Positions 32,837-45,265 of a stretch of 64,000 nt of DNA are shown here, in pieces. Position 1 is the first letter of the stretch. Each line of letters starts with the position of its first letter. The position numbers and the translations under genes are program-made. The notes below the pieces were generated by a model. That model saw only the letters and a program-made list of their open reading frames with translations. It did no database searches and was not told where the DNA came from. The DNA is from Rhizophlyctis rosea (lineage: Eukaryota > Chytridiomycota > Chytridiomycetes > Rhizophlyctidales > Rhizophlyctidaceae): assembly GCA_027596075.1 (NCBI GenBank), contig JADGJC010000039.1:141099-205098 (forward strand). Direction: 5' to 3'.

Positions 32837-35029
32837 ATGATGGGGAAACGGGAGGCGTGCGACGACGACGTCGTCGACATTGAAGAGCTCTCCATAGCTC
32901 AAGACCCAGACTCTGCCTATCAACGTCAATCCCTCCGCTCCGTGGCTGTAAAGTCGTTCCGCAGGCGCAGAACAGCCGATATAGAAGAAGCTCCCATAGA
33001 CTCTTCGGACAGTCCTACCGCAGACGGCAGTGCCGACCCAACACACTTCCTCCCCGGTCGTGCCTCCGTCTTTGTCAAAACTTGGGGCTGCAGCCATAAC
33101 AACTCCGACGGCGAATATATGGCGGGTCTTCTATCAGCTGCAGGCTACACTGTACTGCTGGAAGACTCCAAAAAGGATGCAGCAGACTTGTGGCTGCTAA
33201 ACTCCTGCACAGTAAAAGGTCCTTCCGAGCAGACTTTTGTGAACGATATCCAGCGGGGAACACAAAGGGGGAAGAAGGTTGTGGTTGCGGGCTGTGTTCC
33301 GCAGGGCAACCCGAAGGGGGATGCGTGGAAGGGGCTGAGTGTTATTGGTGTTCAGCAGATTGATCAAGTTGTTGGAGTGGTTGAAGAGACGTTGAAAGGG
33401 AACTCGGTTAGAATGCTGAAGGAAGTCAAAGTTATCGATGAGGCTGGAAAGAAGAAGAAGGCGGGTGGCACTCGGCTGGATCTTCCAAAGGTCCGCCGGA
33501 ACCCCTACATTGAAATCATTCCCATCAATACAGGGTAAAGATCATATTCAGACATATTCAAATCCGCCTCATGTTCTATACCTAGAGACTAACACATTCA
33601 CCGCCTCTAAACCTAGCTGCCTAAACCAATGCACATACTGCAAAACCAAACACGCCCGCGGCGACCTAGGCTCCTACACCCCCGCCGAAATCGTCGCCCG
33701 CGTCTCCCAAGTCCTCGACGAAAACGTCCAAGAAATCTGGCTCACCTCCGAAGACACTGGCGCATACGGCCACGACATCTCGGTCTCCATAGTACAACTC
33801 CTCGACTCCATCATCGCCGCCATGGAATCCCATCCCAAGCAATCCGCCATGCTACGAGTGGGAATGACCAACCCACCATATATTTTGGAACATGTTCACG
33901 ATATTGCACGGATTTTGAGCCATCCGAGGGTGTATTCGTTTTTGCATGTTCCGGTGCAGGCGGGGAGTGATAAGGTCTTGAATGATATGAGACGGTGTTA
34001 TACGCAGGAGGATTTCAGGACTGTTGTGGATACTTTGAGGGCGGGGGTGGAGGGTGGTGTGACGATTGCTACGGATGTTATTTGCGGGTTTCCGACGGAG
34101 AGTGAGGAAGATTTTGAAGAGACATTAGAGTTGTTGCGGAAGTATGAGTTTCCGGTTTTGCATATTTCTCAGGTTAGTTGGGTGGTTTGTTGTACATTCC
34201 GAGCTACGTTTGGTGTTATTCTTGGGGAAGGGGATCTATTGGAGATGCTTAGGACTGGCCACTGACTGTGTTCCAATTCCTTATGCATCAATAGTTTTAT
34301 CCCCGCCCCGGCACACCTGCATCCCGCCTTCCCCGCCTCCCAACCCACATAACAAAATCACGTTCCCGCCGCGCTACACAAATCTTCGAATCATATGAAA
34401 AGAATTCCCATCTTGTTGGCACCACGCAGCGTATTCTAGTCACAGATAGATCTTCCGACGGCAAGCATTATGTCGGACATAATAAGATGTACCAGCAGGT
34501 TTTGGTGGAGGAGGATGAGCGGCTGATGGGGAGGTGGTGTGAGGTCGAGGTTGTCAGGGCTGGGAAGTACTTTTTGGAAGGGAAGGTTATTGGAGGTGTG
34601 GAGGGGGAGGAAGAAGAGGGCGTGGGGAGGAGGAGGGTGCCAAAGTTGATCAGAGTTAAGAGGGAGTTGAGGAGGGTTGTTGGGGAGGGGGATGATGGGA
34701 CGGAGTTAAGTCTAGGGAGTGGAGGTGGATGTGGTGGGGGAACGGGTGGAGGTTGCTGTGGGACTGTTGGAGTGGAGGGGGAAAGTTGTTGTGGGAGCGG
34801 TTGTGGGGGAAGTGGAGAGGGAGTGGCTGTAGATCGGGAGGAGGCGGATGGAGGGAAGTTGGAACTTCTGCCGTTGAGTTTGTATGGTGGAGGTTTGTTG
34901 GCGGTTGGGGCAGGGCTCCTCCGACTGCGTGATGTACGGTGGAGTTGGCGGGTTGGAGTGTTGGTGGGTACGGCTTGGGTGGGATGGGAAGGAATGGAGT
35001 GGTGGTTACGGCGCCGACGGATACGGTAA
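32837..35029 (+). CDS. CDKAL1: CDKAL1-type threonylcarbamoyladenosine tRNA methylthiotransferase
   Basis: Three exons (32837-33534, 33617-34172, 34295-35029) give 662 residues. The enzyme converts t6A37 to ms2t6A37 in tRNA-Lys(UUU). The N-terminal methylthiotransferase domain has its three cluster cysteines in [23 protein letters not shown] and VVAGCVPQ. The radical-SAM motif is [20 protein letters not shown], followed by [13 protein letters not shown] and [25 protein letters not shown] region follows ([20 protein letters not shown] ... GRWCEVEV). The C-terminus is unusual: a Gly/Cys-rich segment ([26 protein letters not shown]) before a hydrophobic helix. A hydrophobic tail anchor to the ER is known in animal CDKAL1. 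Confidence 0.92.
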
Positions 35030-35265
35030 TGTTTGCCATTGTCAGTTTTATAAAATGGGGTTGCAACTTGCTTTCCTCGATGGAAAGAAAGACATCGCAT
35101 GTTTTCTCGAAGCTGTGTTTGGAAACTAAACGCAAATCATGAGGTTGTTCAAGGCACGATTTGTGGGAGCATTGTAATTGTGCACTTCAAACAGCATGGT
35201 CTCATCTACAAGCTTCATGAAAAGCGACTGTCGCAAAGAATTATACAGACCATTTTGCCACCGCA

Positions 35266-36923
35266 TCAAGCCTTTGACCTTTTCGACTTCCTAGCCTCAC
35301 TGGAGTTACTACCTTCGTTGCCAACACTTCCGTCGTCGATGCTATCCGCTGGCCTCTTGGATCCCTTGCCTTTCCCTTCCACCAATTCATTTACTCCCGG
35401 CTTTTTGTTACCGACAACTTGATCACCCCTCCTATTCCCATCCCGCTTTTCCTTTGCCTTACGAGCCTCAAGGAAAACCCCATCCATACAATCAACCAAC
35501 ACCCTAACCCTTCTCTTCCTATTTTCACAAGGCACAGCACTTGCATATCCGTCCCAAACACCTTCCTTGAACCCATGAATAGTACTCCTTCTCGGCTGCC
35601 AATCGATGATGCCGTGCGCCATCTCCTTCACGATAAGCTCGACGCACTCCCTTCCATATGTGGCCGCATAGTCGGTTTCGGGACTAAACGTCGCAAGCCG
35701 CATGGCATTCATTAGCACAGAGCGGATGACAGATTTGTACTCGCGACTGCATGTATTGGTTTGGAGGAGAGCAGTTGCATAGCACCATCTGTCAAGGGGC
35801 CTGCGAGATGCCAAGAGGTAGGTGGCTTCGCTGTGGAGATAGCGGGGATGCAAGGTCTCGCCATTCTCCGTTATTTGTCGCCGGATTTCAGGGATTGACA
35901 ATGGAGAGGAGCGGATGGCGGAGCGGAGGCGGAGGTTTGGGTATATTGTTTTGTATGCAGGAGAAAGGGCGAAGATGACTGGTTCAGCAAATGTGGTGAT
36001 AATTCTTTGATGAACTTGCCAATCCTCTCCTCCGGAGAGGCTTTCCAGCAGTTGAAGGCGGTAAAATTCGAAGCGGAATCGGTCCTTTGTGGGGGCAGTG
36101 TTGTATAAGGATTTGATGGACGCCAAGCTTTCGGTGAGACTCTCAAGGTCAATACGTTTGATCCATGGTACAACCTCCCACAGCTTGATGTTTCGCTTGA
36201 TAACCGGATTCATCAAGTAGAGCGTGTGTCCGTTGAAGCCGTCTATGTCCTCCTTGAAAAACTCCGCAAGTGGAAACAGTTCTTCATCTATCATACGGTG
36301 GAGTTCTTTCACGTTGCTGACTGGACCAATGCTGCCGTTCAAACGAGCCGCAGATGGGGAGAGGTCGCCACACCAGGGTGTCCTGCCCGGGGATTTGGAT
36401 ATGACATCTGGGTACCATCTCAAAGCGCGCTCTTTGATTTCCGTTGCGGCCTGACGCAAAGCTCGTTTGCGTTTAGCTTTGTGGAGATACTTTTCGAGGT
36501 AGTAGAGCGGTTGTTTGGGGCCTTGGAAGATGGTATCCAGGAGGCTGTTGTTGTTCGCCCAAAGTGGGAAACGTAACAATGAAGCCGCTGTAGTGTGATG
36601 GAGAGTCTCTTAGACGTTGGTAAGATCAGAAACGAGAAATATAAAAATCTACTCCTACCGGCAGAATGTGGTGGCTCCAATTTGAACAGCGCGAGAACAG
36701 TATGCGGATCCCGTAGGATGGAGTGAAGTCTGCGACATGTCTTTTCGAAGGTATGCATGCAAGAAAGAGGCAGGTGGCAGAGTATGGACAATATAGCATC
36801 GTCGTTGATTGTTGCAAGCGTTGGAGTTTGACGAGGAGGACGTGGACAATCCATATGCTTAGATTGGCTAGAGCTAATGCAACTGCGACCATTACCATCA
36901 TTCATGTTTGCATCCGTCTTCAT
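35266..36923 (-). CDS. F-box-like protein A, family of unknown function
   Basis: Two exons (36923-36659, 36587-35266) join in phase to 528 residues. Residues ~35-75 (TINDDAILSILCHLPLSCMH, FEKTCRRLHSILRDP) look like an F-box. The rest is a long helical domain I do not recognise, beginning RFPLWANNNSLLDTIFQGPK and including PLYYLEKYL, DEELFPLAEFFKEDI, LMNPVIKRNIKLWEVVP, RWCYATALLQTN and EMAHGIIDWQPRRSTIHGFK. The last ~60 residues are Lys/Arg/Ser-rich and likely disordered. Gene B at 37994 has the same architecture and the same conserved words, so this is a duplicated family. F-box proteins usually recruit substrates to SCF ubiquitin ligases; that role is inferred. Confidence 0.7.
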
Positions 36924-37993
36924 CTAAACTAACTACCATGATGAAGTTGGTTCGAGTTGACAGCAGCAAGAGAAGGAAGGGCCTTGAATGGCATGGAGTC
37001 GCACGTGCAAGAAGAAACTTCCATTTAACTCATTTCATCGAATCTGAAAGAGGAACTATACCTGAAACATGCTGCGCCTGCTTGTGACTTGTGACTGTGA
37101 GTGGAATCAGTGGATGAAGCGCAGTCTTAGACCCTGTGACGCGTCTTTCTCATGCCTATCGCATCCACTTCACTTCCCCTCTAATATCATCCCGCCATAT
37201 ACTCAATGGGTCTCTGTCCCAAGGTAAGATCGGTATGCCTCGTGTCACTTCGTGCGCAAGCTTCCCATTCTTTGAAGCGAACAGACATCATAGTCGAAGC
37301 TTGGTACGTTCAAGCTGGCAAGCTTGATGGCACAGTCAAGAGAATGGGTAATGCGCCTCCAGGCCCGACGACATAAGACCCTTATTTCACAACTTTTTAT
37401 TGATTGCATGAATTAGTCTCTTCATTCACTTCGTCAGTGAATAGGTGCCTCTCAAGCGCGATTATAACTCTTGACGCCCTCTGTCAGCGCACTTTCCCCT
37501 CGCTTGACATTAAGCAGAGTTTTCGACCTTGGCGGTGGGTTCGTGCGTACATCACCTGTGCGTGGCAACATGATGTGAAAAGATGCGAGCCTGTTTGACC
37601 AACTGATTTGCATACAGCTTGTGGAGTTAAGAATGCTGTGCCTTCAAGTTTGGACACACCTTGAAATGTGAAAAGTGGCCCTTCGACGCATCTTCGCTTC
37701 AGAAGGACCGTCGACATCCCATGTGACGGGTCGACGTTGGACTTGGCCCCACGGTCCTCTCGTCCTCATCAAGCTCTTGATCACAATGTTCACAGCTGAC
37801 AATAACGTTTTCCCATTAGGTTTATGCAACCATCTCTCGTCAATGAGTCATGGTGGAGCTTTGCCCCTCTCATATTGGGAGCTTCATGTGCGTGGACTGC
37901 GGCATGCCTCAAACGGAGATGAGCAGTCAATGCCATTGTCCATGTTGCCACACTCTGGGATGCAGGTGTTGCTGCCGTGCTTCCTGTTAACAA
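36924..37993. other. Intergenic region between F-box-like paralogues
   Basis: This 1,070 bp stretch separates the two paralogues. I see no coding exon, repeat or element in it; open frames are short and without recognisable content. It contains the promoter of gene A and the 3' end of gene B. Confidence 0.5.
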
Positions 37994-39607
37994 TTATCTC
38001 GATGGTTTTGTAAAACTGACAGGTTCCTCGTTATCAGAACTACCCGATTTGGGCATAGCCTTCAACCTTCTGGAGCTTGCACGGCCATTAGCACTCATCC
38101 ATTCCGTACTCCTGTCCCGGTCAGAATATTTGCTTCTACTGACTTCCCCACTCCCCATTTTCCCACCAGTTCCGTCGGCACGTTCCGCCCCTTCGCCCCT
38201 CTCCTTCAACCCTTCCCGTGCCGTAGCAAAAACATCCACCATCCACCCCATCCACCTCTCAATCCGCTTGCGTTTCTTGTCAATCCGCGATGGCGTCCTG
38301 TCCGATTTGAACATGAAATCAAAGCATCCATATCGCTTTGTAAACTGTTGCTTAAACTCCAAAATTGTCTCTATGCTAGGCCGCCAATCAATACTCCCAT
38401 ATGCCATCGCATCTACGATATCTTCCAAAGTTTCCCTTGCATACATCGTCCCCTGCGACACTTTCCCTCCTAATGTTGCAGACCACAGGGCTCTCAGCAG
38501 GCTGTCGCGGATCAAAGTCCTAATTGTTCCTTGGGTTTCAGGAGTTTGTAGGAGACCGATCGCGTAGCACCATCCGGTGAAGGGTAGACGAGAACGGTCA
38601 AGGTACTCAGCTTCTTGTGAGAGATAGTGCTCGGACAATGTCTGACCGTTTTTGGTTGTTTGGTAGTGTATCTCAGGGAGGTTTACAGGTGTGGAGCGAA
38701 TGGCGAAGCAGAGTCGAAGGTGGGGGTATCTATCTTTGAAAACTGGCAAGAGGGCCGTTTCGACGATTGGAGGACATATGCCTATGAAAGTATTTTGGCA
38801 GCCCCATTCATTTTCCCCTGTCAGGCTGTTCAATAACCCCAAGAGATGGTATCGAAATTCTATCTGCTCACTACTGGACGCGGAGCTATAATGTTGGTTT
38901 GCAAATTTCGTGGTTTGAAGGTTGCCGTGGTTGTAGGTGAGCCTCGGTATGAGATCCCGTAACTTGACCCTTTTCTGGATGACGGGGTTGGTCAAGTAAG
39001 GCTCGTCTATATCCTTTCCTATCTCCTTGAAGAATTCTCCAAGAGGAAACATCTCGTCATCCAACATCTCCTTGAGGACGTCGGGGCTGTAAATCCGTGC
39101 AAAGAACCGAAAGGCGGAAGGGGAATAGTGAAGGAGCGGAGGACTTGTGGAGTCGATTTTCCGGTACCACTTTCTAGAGCGGATTTCGATATCGATCTTC
39201 GCTTGTTCTGACACCCCTTTTACTCTCGCTTTATTGAGAAACTTCTCTAGGAAATAGAGTGGTGGCTTCGGGCCTTCGAAAAGCAAATCTCGCAACTTGG
39301 CGTTGTTTGCCCAACGTGGGAAACGATTTAGTGCACCAACTGCAAACAAGTCAAAGTTTAGTGTCGCCACAAACCAAAAAAGGGAATTGACGGTCATCTT
39401 ACATGCATGACAGGGTGCTTCCGACATGAATAAATGCATGACTATATGCGGGTTCCGCATGATGAAGCGAAGATCACGACAAAGAGTTTCGATGGTGCGC
39501 ATGGTTGTTAGAGGAATATAGCGGAGGATGCATATCAGTGCATCATCGTCCAGGGTCGCGAGCGTGCGAAAGCAGGGTGTGAACAGTCCAATTGTGTGCG
39601 GTAAGTA
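37994..39607 (-). CDS. F-box-like protein B, paralogue of gene A
   Basis: The last exon is 39339-37994 and the one before it 39607-39403, joined in phase. The 5' end is unresolved: the exon starting at 39607 has no in-frame ATG before its F-box, so a short upstream exon is needed (or translation starts at MRTIETL, 39502). The F-box part reads LATLDDDALICILRYIPLTT then ETLCRDLRFIMRNPHIV. The following domain matches gene A word for word in places: RFPRWANNAKLRDLLFEGPK, PLYFLEKFLNKA, DDEMFPLGEFFKE, LTNPVIQKRVKLRDLIP, GWCYAIGLLQT, DAMAYGSIDWRPSIETILEF. The intron position and phase after the F-box are the same as in gene A. The tail is basic and Ser-rich. Confidence 0.68.
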   Translation of the reverse strand, partial: YLPHTIGLFTPCFRTLATLDDDALICILRYIPLTTMRTIETLCRDLRFIMRNPHIVMHLFMSEAPCHACKMTVNSLFWFVATLNFDLFAVGALNRFPRWANNAKLRDLLFEGPKPPLYFLEKFLNKARVKGVSEQAKIDIEIRSRKWYRKIDSTSPPLLHYSPSAFRFFARIYSPDVLKEMLDDEMFPLGEFFKEIGKDIDEPYLTNPVIQKRVKLRDLIPRLTYNHGNLQTTKFANQHYSSASSSEQIEFRYHLLGLLNSLTGENEWGCQNTFIGICPPIVETALLPVFKDRYPHLRLCFAIRSTPVNLPEIHYQTTKNGQTLSEHYLSQEAEYLDRSRLPFTGWCYAIGLLQTPETQGTIRTLIRDSLLRALWSATLGGKVSQGTMYARETLEDIVDAMAYGSIDWRPSIETILEFKQQFTKRYGCFDFMFKSDRTPSRIDKKRKRIERWMGWMVDVFATAREGLKERGEGAERADGTGGKMGSGEVSRSKYSDRDRSTEWMSANGRASSRRLKAMPKSGSSDNEEPVSFTKPSR

Positions 39608-40149
39608 CTGGTGGCATCATTGACGTTCACAGCCATGGTCTGTCGCGCCATCGAGATGGAAGGATTTTGCAGGTAAAACGGGTCTACCTACCAGTTATGT
39701 GCGGTTGTCTTCCAAAATGTCAGGGTTCAGGAAGTGTCCATCCCAGGCCACGGCTTATGTAATTTAAGCACCCAGAAGATTTACAGCTTATCAGGTTTCT
39801 TCGATTCGTCAAGTCACTGAAGTTCGCACGCCGGCCTACAGATGTTTCCTATCCACGTGAAACCACTCAGACAGCACATAAGTTTTGAACAATCGTTCCA
39901 CGACTGGAAATACTAAATCCACGCCGGCTCATAACGCCGACATTCTGGACCACAGAAGTCGAACGCAACAAGAAACTATGACCATTTGTACAAAAGAGCA
40001 AGAACAGAAGTGAACAGGAAGATATCAAAAAATGCTACATGCTAGAAAAAAGTGATACAGCTCCAAAAGAAAGCCCACGCCCAAGGGCTACTTTTCATTT
40101 GCACAAACCAATGCCCCAATTGAACCGAAGCGTGTAAACCACCTGCCCA
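39608..40149. other. Intergenic region
   Basis: This 542 bp stretch upstream of F-box-like gene B and downstream of WDR5 has no gene I can support. A first exon of gene B probably lies within 39608-39800. Confidence 0.4.
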
Positions 40150-41549
<1,400 letters not shown>

Positions 41550-42022
41550 CTTAACTGTGGTGCCGTGTTATGAGATGGTGGTGTGTAGTCAGTGTATTAG
41601 CAGGCCGAAAGGTTTAGTAGTGTTTGTCGGGGATTGTGGAAAAGGAAGAGAAGGTTTGTTTGACCAGAAAATGTTTCCCGGCTCGGAGGTGAAAATTGTG
41701 GCACAATCATGTTGGGGACCCGGCGACTGCGCCTCAAAGCTAATTGAATAATGTAGCTAAGAATGGGGTGGACCCTTGGGTGCACCACGCCCATCTCTGC
41801 ATATGTATTCAACTTATTCAATGCTGGTCCCATTCTCACGAGCTGCCAGACCAGAGCTTCCAGTACTTTTGCATGTCTCAATTCGAGACTGGTAATTAGA
41901 TAACGCACTGCAAAAGCAAAAGTTAACATGCCGTTTTCTCTGCCAGCTACTCCCTCTCCTCCCTCTCCCCGCTACTCCCTCTGCCCATCCCTAGGCAAAA
42001 GCATGCAATCATGCAAAATCAG
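41550..42022. other. Intergenic region
   Basis: This 473 bp stretch shows no gene or repeat that I can support. Confidence 0.4.
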
Positions 42023-43385
42023 TTATGGGAGCCTGCTAACGCCTAGAAACCTTATTCGTTGGATCTCCGAATCCCGACACAAACTTCCCGCCTCCTCCCT
42101 TAGTGCCTCATCTTTTATGCAACCACCCGCAATGAAGAATAACACATCTTTCAAAACCCCACGCCGCCGTTTCAACGCTTCCGCCACCGCTCCATGATTC
42201 CACGTGAAAACTGTGCTGTGCAGGATCTCCAGTTTCGTGCACGGAATCTAAAACAGCAGCTCGCACAGTGCCTCGCATTCAATATCAGCAATGGAGAGGT
42301 ATTCGAGGTTGCGCAAACGAGATAAGGGCGTAGCTACGTCTTGCAAATCATTGTTTTTGATATTGGCGACAGAAATCGTAACGCTGACGAAAGTTCTGAG
42401 TGCGGAGTTCGGTAAGGTGAGCAGTGCTTGCTTCCAAAAGTCGCTTTCGAGAGTGATGGTGGTCCGAGTAGGTTGCGTCAGGGTGTGCAGCGAGAGGGAC
42501 GGTTTGAATGGTAATGACGGGAGCCGCCGGCCTGCGGAATTAGGCTTGCATATACTTATTTGAGCTAGCTTTGGAGCCGCTGTGGCTAGATTTGGAAAGA
42601 CAATGTTGGATGTGATAGACAGGGATTTGAGTGAACGTAACGAGAGAGTGCCCGGAAGAAACAACTCCATCCTGCGTTTCCGGCAGCTGATACTGAAACG
42701 AGTCATTTTCAACCGCAAGTGCTTGACCGGAGCGTTTTGTAGAACGTCGAGAAATTGTGCTAAACTAGCCGACTATGCATCACCTAAAAGCTCTATTTCG
42801 CAGATCCGCAGGTTCAGTGTCTGCCCGGAGTTTCCTGCGTGCACGAAGGTGCGTGCGACTTGCTGAAAGACACTTTGCCCATCCATTCGAGCAAACGCAT
42901 AGTTCAGTAATTGACTCCAACTTGAGAGGTGAAATTGAAATCCAAGCGCTGCAGCTTGCTCAAGTGGATAACTGTCAAGGGTTTGCAGCCCGTACAGTTA
43001 TCAAGGCGAAGACTTCGAACAGACGCCACTCGCAGGGGATCATGAAGAAAGACGTCATATGCTTTTTCCTCCCATTTGGACACATCTCCGTAGTTGTTGA
43101 CGTCGAGACACTGGCCCCCTCGCAACCAGGCACCGGCACGCCTGCAAACCCAGTAGAATATTATGAGCGGAGTCTAAGAAACTCAGACGAGGGCTTCTTT
43201 ACCTGAGCAAGATGCAGTTCGTAAGGCAGACTTTCAGAAGTTGTACCGTCAGGGTGTTGCACTTGGACTTTCTCAAGACGGAAGTCGGAAGGCGGCTGGA
43301 TGTGCTCAAAAATGGCGAATAAGACGTGGTCGGGCAACAACGTGATGTAGCAATAGGGGACGTCACGGGAGGTATTGATCGACAT
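42023..43385 (-). pseudogene. F-box / leucine-rich-repeat gene with in-frame TAG codons
   Basis: Exons 43385-43203, 43110-42922 and one starting at 42862 join in phase. The first holds an F-box (ITLLPDHVLFAIFEHIQPPS). Then LRR-like segments follow: VASVRSLRLDNCTGCKPLTV, LSKLQRLDFNF, SGQTLNLRICEIELLGDA. An in-frame TAG at 42775-42773 interrupts, the same frame continues (LAQFLDVLQNAPVKHLRLKM ... LSRLRNLEYLSIADIECEAL), a second in-frame TAG stands at 42250-42248, and coding-like sequence goes on (IPCTKLEILHSTVFTWNHGA ... IRFLGVSRLP) to a TAA at 42025-42023. Removing the first TAG would need a 24-nt intron, and the second an intron that deletes a clear LRR. A decaying gene is the simplest reading; sequence error is possible. 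Confidence 0.55.
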
Positions 43386-43675
43386 TGAATCTGGCTTTGT
43401 GCTGTGCGTGGGGAGCCGAAAGGTATCTCAATGGAGGAACTTATTGCGAGATCTGTAAACAGCGGGATTGAGCGGGGAAAAGACGCAGTTGGGCCCTGGG
43501 CGGCTAGGGCATGGGAGAGGTGAATCAAGTTGACCCAAAGAAGTGCCTTCGTGGCCAATTGCCAACCACCTCCATGTTTCACTTCTTTCCACCCACCCCC
43601 ACATCGTACTTCGCCATTTACTGAGCGCCCGACAGCATCCTGTAGCATTGCACCTTCGTTAGATAGGACTTGAGA

Positions 43676-44836
43676 ATGTCCCCACCGGTGCCGCTAGTAA
43701 CCCGCAACCTGTTCCTTTGGAAGCATTCAATTCGCCACATAGTTTGCAGACCTACCAATACCTTATTTTCACATACTGTCATCCACCCCACGTTCCGCTT
43801 CACATCTACAAAACTCCCGACGCCATCTCGCACACCACAGTCATCCTTCTTCACACGCGCATCACGTCCCACAACCGCACCATCACTTCTCACTTTCTTC
43901 CGCACCACTCTCCTCCAACACCGCGGCATCCGCTCCAACTGGTATGATAATGGCGGGAGTTCCAATTGGGGCGGGCGACAAAACTCCACCTTCAAACGGT
44001 GGTTGAACAACTTGAGTGATGAAAAGCTGATATATGGGCTGATAGGTGCTAATGTTACTGGTATGTTTATTTTTGAACCGACGACTGAATCATTGTTTAC
44101 AAACATCAAACTGCATGACTGCAACTAATGTACATCTCACCAATAGTGTTCCTCGCATGGCAATTTGCTCAAAGCGTTGCTGCACAAAAAGGAGATTACA
44201 AGTACCTACGCTTCATGCGGAACAATTTTGTGGTGTCTTGGGATCGGGTGCGGGATGGGAGAATATGGACATTAGTCACGTCCATGTTCAGTCACAATGG
44301 CCTTCTGCGTGAGTGCCTATTGATGCATCGTCATTGAAACGCTACTGGGCCCCATCTGATTTCATCATTCCGTAGACCTGGGAATAAACATGTTCGTCCT
44401 TCACTCGTTTGGCCTAGGAGTTCTCCAACTCCTCGGCGCCCCCGCCTTCCTAAGTCTCTACTTCCTCTCTGGTCTTACCGGATCTCTCTTCTCAATCACT
44501 CACGCCTACATCTACCGGCCCCGTCCCAACCCTTACTTCCCCATCAACCACCAGCCCGCATCTCCTGGTTCTCTCGGTGCCTCCGGAGCAATAGCGGGGC
44601 CGATGGTCCTCTTTACCCTGCTCTACCCTCGCGCTCAGATGCTGCTGTTCATGGTTATTCCCGTCCCAGCTTGGGCGGCTATTGGTGGCTTCTTCGTGTG
44701 GGATGTTTGGAGGAGTATAGGCGGGAGGAGTGGTGTTACAGATAGTGCGGGACATGTTGGGGGTGCCGTGGCGGGAATTGGGTATTGGTGGTGGAAATAT
44801 GGAAGAGGGAAGAGGATTGGGAGGTGGAGGTTGTGA
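43676..44836 (+). CDS. Mitochondrial rhomboid protease (PARL/Pcp1-like)
   Basis: Three exons (43676-44060, 44147-44308, 44376-44836) give 335 residues. Rhomboids are intramembrane serine proteases. The catalytic serine is in GSLGASGAIAGPM and the catalytic histidine in TDSAGHVGGAVAG; the MFSHNGLLHLGINMFVLHSF segment before them carries the HxxxN signature. Several hydrophobic segments surround these. The first ~85 residues are rich in Ser, Thr and Arg with few acids, consistent with mitochondrial import, so a PARL/Pcp1 role (processing inner-membrane proteins that control fusion and quality control) is likely. It diverges from the disrupted F-box/LRR gene. Confidence 0.85.
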
Positions 44837-45265
44837 TGACTTACCTATCGACCGTTAGGATCGCATACTACGCAAATGGAGGAGCAAGTCCACCAAACGA
44901 TGAATACATCATGCGTCTTCCGGTCAGACGGAAACCTGCAAAATGCACTCCAGCTACATGTCGTTTTGATTACTTGGATGGCATATCGACATGAGCTCTG
45001 CCGTTCGTACGCCAAATGAATGAACGGACATTCCAAAACTTAATGGCTGACGTAATATCTACCATTAGCAGTCGATAGCTTGGATGATTACCGTAAGCTG
45101 TGTCTATTTTCGCAACCAACTTCTGCTCTTGTGGACCAACCTTTTGCTCTTGGGTTTCCTTTGCTGCCAAAATTCCTTCCTCCGCGATCACCAACCGGCA
45201 ACTCGTCCCCAAAGTCAAACATTCTCGTCTCTTCAGCCGGCCACGTCTTACCACCCGTAACAACG
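44837..45265. other. Intergenic region, rhomboid / RRP43
   Basis: This 429 bp stretch separates two genes on the same strand and must hold the RRP43 promoter. The frame upstream of the chosen RRP43 start is open from 45080 but lacks family similarity. Confidence 0.45.

Noticed and set aside
34487..35029. Minus-strand Pro/Ser-rich frames opposite the CDKAL1 tail
   Set aside because: They mirror the G-rich plus-strand coding sequence and have no recognisable content.
42023..43385. Reassigned TAG codon (as in chytrid mitochondria, where TAG is leucine)
   Set aside because: Other genes in the window end at TAG at the expected protein ends, so the nuclear code is standard.
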